From NCBI GenBank assembly GCA_030248195.1, contig JASAND010020041.1, positions 30,433 through 94,432 on the forward strand: 64,000 nucleotides of DNA, written 5' to 3'. Of the stretch, positions 32,034-44,000 are shown piece by piece (positions within the stretch are counted from its first letter, which is position 1; each line of letters opens with the position of its first letter). The notes beneath the pieces were generated by a model, which was not told the origin of the DNA, searched no databases, and saw nothing but the letters and a program-made list of their open reading frames with translations. The position numbers and the translations under genes were made by a program. The stretch is from Trissonchulus latispiculum (taxonomy: Eukaryota; Nematoda; Enoplea; Enoplida; Ironidae).

Positions 32034-35000
32034 CTAAAAATAGCCAAAAAATAAAATAGTCTCGTTTCTGTGTTTCCTTAGATTTCAAAACATGAGAAGT
32101 GTAGCCGCAATTCTATAAGTGTTATGGAATTAGATTGACTAGACTTTTTACAGTTTGGTACAACGGATAATCTGATGGTTATTACTGTTATTTGCAGCAA
32201 TAGACTAATGAAAGAACGAACGAAACTAAGATGTGACACTACAGCACTACCACCTACCCAAAAAATTCTGGCCTGACGTGGGGATCGAATCCACCTTTGG
32301 CGATCTGGGCCAACGCGTAAGCTAAAACTAGTGCGCTGCGCTGCGGTGCTAACTCTAAGGGCCGTATTCACCAAGTAGTGGTAGCCCTACCATTGGTAGG
32401 GTTACAGACGGTAATAAAACCAGTTGGTTAGCCCAGCCAAGAGTACATAGTAACTAAGAGTGTGACAAGCGTCAAGCTCTTAGTTACCAAGCTTGGGGAC
32501 ATGATATGCACGATAATGGCTGACACCCCCCCCCCCCACAAATTAGACCCATTAATTCAAAGAAATTCGCACGCTATGCTTGTGTGCTGGAGCTCTCAAC
32601 AGACGCACATTGAACCAACTGAGTTGTTGTGTTTTCGAGCTTTAGAACGTAGGATAGCGTGCGAATTTCTTTGAAGTGATGGGTCTAATTTGTGGGGGGG
32701 GGTCAGCCGTTATCGCGCAGATCATGTCCACAAGCCTAATAACTAAGAGCTTGACGCTTGTCACACTTTTAGTGATTATGTACTCTTGGCCCAGCGTATT
32801 CACAACCAATTGGTTAAGTTACCGGTGGCAGTAGTTATTTACAGACAGCATTGTTTAAAGCAAAAAGCAGAGTACTGATTAACGTGTTTCCCTTCTTGTT
32901 AGCACGAAAGTGTTTTAAGACTGCAACGTTTATCTTTTAATTTAAAGTTTCGTGTTTCGTAAAGTTAATTTCATATTCGAACGTACATTTACGTATTTAA
33001 TTAGTTAGTGACGATAAATCAAGTCTGATTAATTTATATTTTAAATATTCTTTATTTTCGTATGGTGGGCGTTTTCCCATTTAACATTTTCTTTCAATTA
33101 TTTTGTCAATTGCATTCTTATAAGTTAGTGACTCCTGCCTGGCACATATTATTTTTGGCAAATATTAAGCTATTGTATGCGTCATAATGTCTAAGATTTT
33201 ATTAGGATAATTATATTTTTCTACCTGTTTTTCGTTTGATAAATAAAACGCGTGCCATACTGTAAAGACATTTTTGGCTCCTTTCTGACGAAAACTCTTA
33301 AGAAAACCAGCATCTATTTATGAAAATATGCACTGCAAACGACGCCCAGGGACGGTTTGCAAAACAACTCTCGGTAAGCTACCAGTGGTATACTACCACT
33401 GGCTAGAAAATGTTGGTGAAATGAGTATCTGTAACTAACCAATATGTTAGACCACTGGTAACCTTTAAAAGCTACCAGGGCTTGGTGAATACGGCTTTAA
33501 GTCACTGAAGGTTATCCAAACGACTGCTGCCATATTATTACCGACTCACTATAATTAATGTCTTGGAAATAACGCACCTTCTCCGGGCATGGAAGGAAGA
33601 ACGGCTGCGCCCATGCACTCAACGAGGGGTGCCCAAATCTGTACAAAATCGAGGGCTGCAGGATTGGCAGGTCGATGGGCACTGAAGACGAGAACATTCA
33701 TATCTTGCAAAAGATTGGGACAGGACTCATGCCTACAATAAGACACACATCGAGTATGTTTCACTCAGGAAGAAGAGAACACAACAGCGCTTTTCTTATT
33801 ATGGTAACCATTTAGGCACACATGTAAATGCAAGGCATGCATGTTAAATGAATTAGGAAATGATTAGACTTAGAATAGGTAACTTTAGCAAATAACGCTG
33901 ATGAACTGATGATACGGTAGCAATTGATGCATGGAAAGGTGGTAAGTCTGGTGACAGGTGATTTGAAAAGTGAATCGTTTAGTCAACGGCGTTAGGCAAG
34001 AAAGAAGGGCGAAACTAAATCAGTGGGCCTGGATTGGAGACTTGTGGACTGATACTTCACTGTGCTGGAGGTTAATGGACGAACATATTATTGTGATTTA
34101 ACGATCTCAAAATATCTGTCATGCACAAGGTGAGTCCCGTCCCAAAATATCGATTGAGGTTTTAAGCAGTTTATAATGCAAAAAACCGGTGATTTAACTG
34201 CATGCGTATTTTAAAATAAAACAAACAAAGCATGGTTAAAATAAAGTAAAAGGAGTACCATTCCACAAGTGTTCCAGATTCCAAGCTTGCACCTGCCGGA
34301 AGAATAAAGTCCTTGAAGTCCAGAATTTTTCCCTAAACCATAAAGAACATATCAGAACAGAAGTAAGAAAACACAAATGGGCTTATTCTACTGGGGATGG
34401 GGGAGCAGGCACCCTTTCCCACCCAAATCGCCCCCAAAAGTGGGTACCCCTTTTGGTACCAACTTTTGTCCCGAAAAAATCGCTCAGAAGACCAAATTTT
34501 CAAAATTTTTCAGGCTTCGCCGGAGATTTTTAGTAGATTTTTGCCTATTTAAGCAGTAAATCCGCTTATTTTTGGCGATTACTATAAAAATAGCTCAATT
34601 TTTAGCATGCTTTTTAGAATGACTCCCCAAATGACCCAAATGACTCCCCCCCCCGAGGGCCTTCCAAGAAATATACCCTAGAATAAACCCAGAATACTAG
34701 CATTCTAACTAAATCTTTCACATAAGGTTTCAAATGGGCAGGTTTAGAGCTTTGCGTCCGCACGCCAACTCTTCATGGAAATTTCATTTTCGTTTCAATG
34801 CCCTTCTCTTTCAGTTCCAAGACGATGACAGGCAAATAAATTTCGCTTTCAGTGCCAATAAATATGATGGCAAACAAATAATACAACAGGGAAATGACTA
34901 CCTCAGAGCAACATTTGTGAATCCACGTGTGAGAGACGCAGGGAATTGCTCTGGCCAAAGCAGATAAATATTTATGAGTGCGATAGTGGGTATCCGCAAC

Positions 35001-38000
35001 CAAGTAACACTTGAACCGATTTGTTACACGCTGAAAATATACAAAAAGAATTTACTAGAATTACCATACTTCAAGTTTTAGTGGATAATTGGGGAGCAGA
35101 AGAATCCGCGTCTGCCCCGAAGATGTCCGCTTTGCCGCAGTGGGGCGGCTTCCCACAAAATGGACTTCACATCCCCGTGGTTGCGCGTGGTTGCCCAGGC
35201 AACCCTTTCAGCTTTGCCCCAGGCGGATATTATCATCTGGACTGATGGTGCAGCCAAGGGCGGAGTCTTAAACGGTGGAAGTGGAACACTGATAACATTC
35301 ACAGACGGAACGGAGCCGGTTAAAATCTGCAAACCGGCGGGACAACTCTGCTCCAGCTTCCGCGCTGAACTGTTGGCGGTCCACACAGCACTCCAATGGC
35401 TTGCCGACAACTCCCACCTACTGCCCGAGAACTGCAAAGTCAGAATCTGCACTGACTCGCAGTCCGTTGTCCGACTACTCCGGGCTGGAGTACGTGGCTC
35501 CTTCAGCGAACTATTGTCCAGCGTCTGGAACCTGCTTCGCAGGCTGAGAAATCTCAATCTCACAGTCCAGTGGGTGCCTGGACATGCGGGCCTGCCAGGC
35601 AACGAAGAAGCAGATGAACTGGCTGGTACTGCAGCTACCCTACCACAGTTTGACGTCCCTGTCGACCTCTCCACAGCTAAGGCAGCAATCCGCAGGCACT
35701 TTACCTCATCCTGGCACCACCACCTCTCTCATCCTCGGGCCCTTGCTATCTATGGGAGGCTGGGGCCAGTCTCTCCCCAGTATGAAGCTTCCTTAGGGAG
35801 GCATGACAGAGTCCTCCTCAGCCAGCTTCGCAGCGGTAAATCGTGGCTGCTGGCTTCTTACCGGCACACTGTTGACCCTACCAGGTTCCCATCCCCCAAC
35901 TGTACCCGCTGTGACTCAAGCCTCCCAGATACTGTTGATCACTTGGTACTGCATTGCCCGGCACTGACCAACCAACGTCTGGCCGAACTGGGCCCGACCC
36001 CAGAACTATCATGTCTCCGCACCGACCCTGAGCCTGTTCTTCGCTTCTTGGGTAGCAGTGGCCTCCTTGGAGTCCACCGAGTATAGGATTGCCCATCCTG
36101 ATCGACCACCGAAGACGACGACGACGACGACGAAGAATCCGCGTAAGGTTGGAGATCTCCTTCTTGCTGTGGTCGATGCTGTTGGACGATTCTCCTTCCA
36201 CGTGCTCCCTTGTGCGTTGACCAGCGTGCAAAATGGGTTCTATTTCCCTGGGGCACCAGTTACACAAGTGGAACTGGTGTCGATCTTTGTCGCTCAATTA
36301 ACGTTGTAGCCACATAGTCATCCTTAAATTGCCCCCGAGCGAAGGGCAGCCATCTGTAGAATCAGCTGTTCAGTTCATGGATCAGATGGCATGGCCTTAG
36401 ATCAGCCTCAACTAGCTAAGACTGGTGTTGGCACTAGCGTAGCCAGAAAAAAAATTCGGGGGGGGGAATGCAAAATTTTTCCGGGGGGTCTGGGGGGCCG
36501 AGCCCCCCAGAAGCTGAGAAATTTTTCTATTTCGTGACCTTCGTGGAATGTTTACAGAGCATTCGTTGAAATTACAATGATATTTAAGGCGCAATGCTTG
36601 TTTACGCGCCTAAATAATGCAGAAGGTGGTCAAAGTAGACCAAATAGGGTAATTTGTACTCATTTTTTAGTGCAAAACACGTATTATAATATTATTAAAT
36701 AGACATATTTCGCGCCGAAGGCGCGAAAATTTTTTGAAAAATAGGCGTTTACATACGTGGCAGGAAAAAATTTCTGGGGGGCAACACCATTTCGGGGGGG
36801 GGGGAATTCCCCCCCATTTCCCCCCCCCCCCTGGCTACGCGCCTGGGTGTTGGGTTATCTGTGAATATATCTGGGTTCCGAGGATCAGCTCATATGGCTC
36901 TGACCGTGCTCCAGGAATACGAAGAAAAAGTGGATAATTAAACCTTATAACACGAATAGAAAAAAGTTGTCTAATCAGTTATAGAGTAATCTACCGAAAA
37001 ATCGTCCAAGACAAATCCTCCACGGTCCTCAATCATCTGTCTCACATGCTTCTTGTTAAACTGAAGTCCGGGATCTGAAATAAGAACATGAAAATAATAG
37101 AAAATCAATCATTCATATTTCACAACCAATACACGAACCAACCAATTTTCGCAACGTACTGCATAAAAATTCTCATGCATTTCCTACATATGAGCACGCA
37201 CAGAGCAGTTAACAATCCATAATTAATTATCAATGCCAAGGGAGCCTAATTACCTTCAGGAGCACCATCGTCAGTACGAATGGGTCGACGATTCGCAGAT
37301 GTCAAGACAAAGGAGAGTCCTTCAAAGATCTGATAGGGACGTCCTTCCGCCGTATCATCCTCAGCCTCGATGTCTCTAGGATGGCCAAAACCTTCTCTGG
37401 GTTCCTCAGGAATTGGATCAGCCGCAACTAAAACAAAATAATGCAAACCATGGAAACAAGCAAGCGCAACGCTCTAAGCAAAACAGTAAAAGTGTTGTAA
37501 CCGCGGCGTTTTGGTTAGAGAACTTTACAGTTCCAACTACATAGACAGTGATAGCTGCTCAGAGGGACAAAGAAACTAAATCTAAAATCCCTATTTTATC
37601 CCCATAAGGACCATTCTATCCTATCTTATCAAACTATAAATTCATAACAGGAAACAACTCCCACGGCTCATAGTCAGCATCCAACTAATAAGATATTAGA
37701 CGAGTTGTCGAAAGTAAGACACAGAGCTATATGAGGGGTAAATCGGTTATATGTATTTTGATCATCCCATATTGAAGTATTAATGAACCTTATAATGTTA
37801 TAAAAGGACGCTAATTAAATCAAATCAAAGATGAAAAGAAAAGAATTGTTGTCAGTGCAATGCTACAGCAAGTTTTAAGGGAGGGGAGATACTTTATGTA
37901 TGCTTAGGCAATTTTACCATAAGGAACAAAAAGCAAAACAGTGGAAACGGTGCGATAACGATAACCAAAAATGAGAAAATAGGAAACGGGAGAAATCAAT

Positions 38001-41000
38001 ATACAAGTATAACAAAAGGTAACTAATGATTGGTGCAGGTGACTGGGATTGTTGGTGAGTATGAGGGATTTCACAATTAGTAAATCCAAAATCAAGATTC
38101 AGTACTCACAAATTTAAAGAAGTAATGAAAAACTTACCACTAGACGACAGCTTCTTCTTAGTGGAACGAGAAGCCTTGGGGGTGGATCGAGGTGTGCCAG
38201 AGCGCTTCTTTCCAGAGGAAGAGGCACCACCCGTACGCGAATGAGAGCTGGACTGCGGACGCGGGGTCGATCGGGGCGCCTGCGGTGGTGCACTGACAGT
38301 CGGTCCCTGGGATTCCGACTCAGAGGAAGTGACCTCCTGTTGTTGCTGCTGGGCAATCCAGCTACCACGGGAACGACGCTCCCTAGTTTCAGTGATGTTA
38401 TCTAGGAAAAAAGATGACGTATATATAGAATGATGTAAACTAAAGCAACTAAAGTTGCTAACGTTCGGGACAATTTATGAAATTCTACACTGACGAAAAA
38501 TGTAATATATAGTTCACGAAATGATAACAAAACATACATTTTATAAACATAAAATTTATTGTAAAGAAAAAGAGGACGGGTAATTAAATTAGCCGTGCTA
38601 ATAGCACGGGGTAAATAACATATTTAAACATATTTTAAACGACTTTCAAACATTTAAAATACATGTGAAGAACTGACAGCTTCAATTCCACATGAATATA
38701 TACTACTGACTTTGGCAAAAAACCAAATACCCAACATTAATTACAAACCTTACCTTCTCTAACTTCCTGAGCTGAATAATTTGAAAAACTGCTGACAAAA
38801 TCCTTTGTCTGATCCTTATCAATAACAAATTTCGTCCAAGAAATTCTGAAACAAAATCTTTCAAACCAAAATAGCTGACAGGTAGTAAGACAATTATTAG
38901 AGTAAAAAGAGTAAGAAAATTTCGCACTCGCCATTTATCTTTTAAGAACCAATTTAGAAAGTAATGTCCTAGCTAGTCTCATCATCATCATCATCATTAG
39001 GGCCAGGCGGAGCACATCCATACAGCTGAGCAGTTAGTCTAACCGACCAGTACCCTTCAGGAAACCCGTAACACCCGAAGGGGCCTCCCAAAGGACAGCC
39101 AAGCCAAGGGAACAGTCAAAATGTCTCCTCCGCGCAGCCTCCTTAACTGGGCAGGAGAGGATCAGGTGGTCTAAGGTTTCGGTCTCCTGGGAGCAGTCTG
39201 GGCACAGGTCGGAGGGGTATGGGAAATACAAAATATGCAAACAACAAACTAATGTAAGCATTTTAGTTCTGATTACTGAGTGCTGCATTTATTGAACTAA
39301 TTTAAGGATACCTTTGAGGGGTAAAGATATGGGAGTAGCTCCCGGTTGGAACCTGGAAGCTAGTCTCATGGCTAGAAACTCAACTAAACACAAAAATATC
39401 TGTAAAACTGAAATAAAGCGCAAACACAGAACAAACTAAATTCATCACTAAAACTATGAATCATGTTACTCACTTTTCTTTTGTCTCAGTTGTCTTGTTG
39501 TCAACTTCAAATAGACCTTCATACCATTCTTCTGCATTGTCTGAACTGGCACACTACAATCGCGTATAAAATTTAAGTAGCGACTACAGCTGGTACCTGG
39601 GAAGTACTTTGACGTACACAACATAAAAAAATTAAATCTGTTAAAGATTACAAGTAAACTAAACACAAATTAAAAGCAATATTCATGACAAGCCATTAAC
39701 ACAGCATCCGTGAAATCAAACCTTCAAAATAGTAGCAGGCTGTAACTCCTCCTCCTCTCCAATAATGTGAACAGATACCATCAACTGAAACATGAAACAG
39801 AAAGGTACTGAGCTGCTTTGCTTCGTCTAATTTTTAGTTATAGCTACCTACTATCCACGCAACAATTTAACACGTTCAAAAGCACTTTATCCCAATGTAA
39901 CCAAGAAAGTAATCTCCGAAAAAAGCAGTGCACCACCTACCGTGTCACCACTCTTCAGCTGGGCAACCGGGTAAACATCAGGGGCAGGCATATCACGAAT
40001 ACCACCATCCAAGTAGTAAACTTTGAATCTGAAAACACAGGTTTTCTATTTTTAACAACACTACAGTCGCGAAGAAAGTTGTCTGTTCTAAACATGTTGG
40101 GGAGGCTTTAATGGATTCGATAATTCAAAATAACAGCACATTGCGCACCTCAAGCCTTCAGACACTGTCAAAAATTCCAAAGCAAGCAAAATGCAATGGG
40201 CCATTTACCTTCCCAAACCATCACGGGACCAAACATGACCTGGATAAAAGTTACCATCTCGCCAGCGTGCCAATACCCGTGCTCCTGAAACAGGTTTCCA
40301 TTCACTTAAAATAAATATTTTATTAGTTTGAAGTAACAGAAAGTTTCTCAATACAAAGCAGGATTAATAAAATTTTCCGTCGGACTTTTTACCTAAACAA
40401 TAATGTACTTTTTTAGCCCAAGTTTTTGCATGCCTTTTGAGAAGCTTTTGCGTGCAAAATACATTAAAAATCTCAATTTTTGTTCATTTGTACACAAAAT
40501 TCCCCCTCCGGAACCCCCCCCCCCCGGAAAAATCCCTAAAAAATACCCTGTACTGCTCGACTGTTAACGCCCAGTACCCCTCAGAAACACTATCATCTGG
40601 ATAGGGTCACTCCACAGTACGGTCAACACTCAACAGGCGGACCCTGCTAGAGGTTTGAAATATCAAGCTAAAAACCTGGCAAGAGAGATCCATGTGTTTC
40701 GGGAGGAAAATCTGCAGCCAAAGCATCGGCAGGAGTAGCCGGAGGTCGGAAGGATTCGCGTCGCTTGAAACGAGGAGTTAGATCAGGACTGTGACTTCTA
40801 AGCATAAAAAATTATCATTTACCAACAGAACAGATATGTATGCATCAGTTTATCGTTGGAAGCACAACGGATCCCATTCCCGCAAATAAGATTGGGAACG
40901 GCTGCAAGCTGAAGACTAAGTCCAACTGTTAATGAGAAGCCACTAGGTACCCCCTGTTAATCCGGGAGAAAATGTCGATCAGCTTTAATGCAAGTGGAAG

Positions 41001-44000
41001 ATAGAGAAGTGTTTAATTATAAAATAAAAACAAGCCCAACAAGTCATTCAATTGCCAGTGAAAACCATCAACGGAACCGCACTAACTTTCACTAATGTTT
41101 GCTCTTACTTTGAATTTAATGGAACAAAAACTGGCTTATTTTTACTGGGGGGGGGAGGGGTGGAGGCCCCACTCGGCAACCTCCCCCCCCCCCACCCGAC
41201 GTCCCCCCCATAAATTTTGACCTCCCCCCCCATTGTTAAGAAAAGGCTAAAAAAGCTAGAACTTCGGATCATAACACATCCGAAGTTCTAGCTTTTTTAG
41301 CATTTTCTTAACACCCATAACCCAAAAAATTGCGAGATTTTAGCATTTTTACACTAAATTTTCAAAAAATTTTCCGGCTTCGCCGGAATTTTAACGAAAT
41401 TTTCACTATTTTAACGTAAAAAACACCTAAAATTACTCATTTTTTAGCGATTTTTGGCAGTTTTTATACAAAAAACGTAAAAATTAGCAAAATTTTTCTC
41501 AAAAATATGCCACCCCATCGATGGGAGGCAACTTTCAACCGCCCCCCCATAAATTTTGGCCTAAAAATAAGCCAGAAATAGAGGAATTTAAACAAACACC
41601 CAAGAAACTTAAAGCAATCACAAGCAATAGTCACAACAACACCTGACCTCTTGCTTCGTCGAGAGCGCTCTAGACGGGCGGACTTCGCCGAAGCATGCTG
41701 GAAGGTATCCTCATCCCCGGACGTTGTGGAGGCCGAAATCCGGGATCGCTTCCTGGACGACGGTGTTTTCTTGCTCCCGGTTACAGGAGTTCCCGCAGCC
41801 GCTACAGAATCACTGCCTTCCTCCATGGGTTCCACGTCAGAAAATAGAGCAAAGGATTGATCACGCTTTTTTGAACGTCTCTTAACTTCACTGCTTCGCT
41901 TTTTCTCTTCAACAATACAAAGCTGTGTGCAGTGTGGACTTGCTTGCTGTGCCACAGAAATTAGGGATAGAAATAAAGATAATTATATATGTAAATGTAA
42001 TGTCAGATAAATCTAAATCAAAAACAACAACAACCTTTAACGATTAAATTAATACGTAGTATATTTATAAACTCGTGGAACCCTATCCATAACCCACCCA
42101 CTTTAACAGCACTGCTAATAGGACAGGATAGGAATAGAAAAGTATATAAAAACGATAATGAATAATTGAAAATGAATAAGAAAATGATTGGTTTACATTT
42201 TACAAAAAATCAGACAATTGTGAAAAATATCAAGAACTATATACAGACTAGGCTGTTCTACAGAGGCAAAATTAGCAGGTCGTGGGATGGGTACAAGTGG
42301 ATGTCCTAGTGACCAAAAGTCAGCAAAAATGCAGTTAAACCCGCCTGTTTTCTACATACTGCCATAAATAACAAAATTATAAAGTGTTCACAAACTCAGT
42401 TTTAGCAAAAACTTAGGCGACTTTACATCATACAATTTCGGCGAGGCTGGAAAAAGTTGTAAACCAAAAATCCATAAAATTTTGCGATTTCTGGCCCACC
42501 TCAAAGTTAGTGGGGGCAGGCCATGAACGTGGGAGTGAGACCGAGCGGGGGTCAGGGGCGAAAAGTGGGTGGGGGCGCTCCTCCAACCAATATTCTATCC
42601 CTAATGTATCTGGGAACGAAAAATACATTACATTACTGGTACAAAAGACGAAGCAGGAATTGGATTCAAAGCACATTATGAATATTCAGTCACACAGACC
42701 TGCTCCTCAGAATAGCGTATAATGTGTTCTCACTTTTGCCACAACTATAAAATCCGTTGTAGGCAAAAGATAAATGCAAATTCGTATCATCATTGGAGAC
42801 CAGAAACCAAAGAAGGACAAAACTAAGACTGTTTTCGTGGTGAAAAATAGCAGAAAAACTGTTGCAGTGAACGGCGAAGTCCTGTGGATTTCGCTACATT
42901 CAGAGGGAGATTTTCCAGAATGTAGCCAAATTTTCAAGTAACTAGCCAATTGATTGTGAATGCCAGCAGACTAGGTTGTTGTTCTTGGAAGGGAGCAGAC
43001 CCACACGCCACACCATGAATGTAGGGATCAGTTTACTGGGCTTTTTTTACCGGGGGGGGGGGCGCCCCCCCCTTCCCCCCCCCCTTTTTTTGGGCTTCCC
43101 ACCCCCCCCCACTCACTATATAAAAAGGTGGCCAGAAAATGCCAAATTTTAAGGATTTTTGGTCAAAATTTTCAAAAATTTGAATTTTTCCCCCAAAAAT
43201 CGCCTATTTTGGTACTCAAACTCAATTATTGAGCACTTTTAAGCATAGTTATAGCAGTATATGTAGAAAACAAGCCATTTTTACTGCATTTGTAGCGATT
43301 TTAGACAACTTTAGATTTCCCCCCACTTTTGCCCCCCCCCCCCCCCCACGCGTGGGGGGGGGGAAGGGGAATCCCCCCACTCTCTCCACCCTCACTTTTT
43401 TCGCCTAGAAAAAGCCCAGGTTTACGCTCCATAATGTTCCACAAAATTGGTTTGGGACAAAGACTTTATGAGGAACATTTAAAATTTGAGGCCGGCTCAG
43501 AATAGCGTATAATTGTTCGCATGCTTGCTGCTACAATATTTTACATTTGGATAGCAAGCAGTTGATACAAATTCGTATCATCACGGCTAGCCAGAACACA
43601 AATAGAAAAAAACCTGAAGGAAAATCACAATGTAACAGTTGTACAAGTGTGAGCATTGTAATCTGTCAGAACCCTGCACCCTTCGCGGAAATGAAAAGAT
43701 ACCGTTTCAACTCAATAAATCCTCGCTGAAAAACACTAAAAAGCAACTGATAAAAGTGAGAATGTTAAAAAGCCATTGATAAAAGTAAAAATGTTTAAAA
43801 ACACCAGTACCCATACAATTTTTACATTGTTTTATTTCTACAATAACACAAGAGGTTCTGCTTCTATATAAGTAGAAATTTCATGTAAGACAAAGGTGAA
43901 AATTGTACATTGGTATCCCTAAAAAGGTAATCCAAGCAAGACTGCCCGCAGCCCGCAGACAGTGCTATTATGCAAACAGATAAGCATACAGCGCGCACCA

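Noticed and set aside
33270..33300. Hammerhead-like CTGACGAAA motifs (also near 38,487)
   Set aside because: No matching stem I/III or second core segment with correct spacing.
35078..35674. Minus-strand ORF of 198 codons
   Set aside because: Shadow of the RNase H frame on the plus strand.
43021..43420. Possible assembly gap because of long poly-G/poly-C runs
   Set aside because: The runs recur inside defined inverted ends at several places, so they belong to a repeat family, although run lengths may be imprecise.
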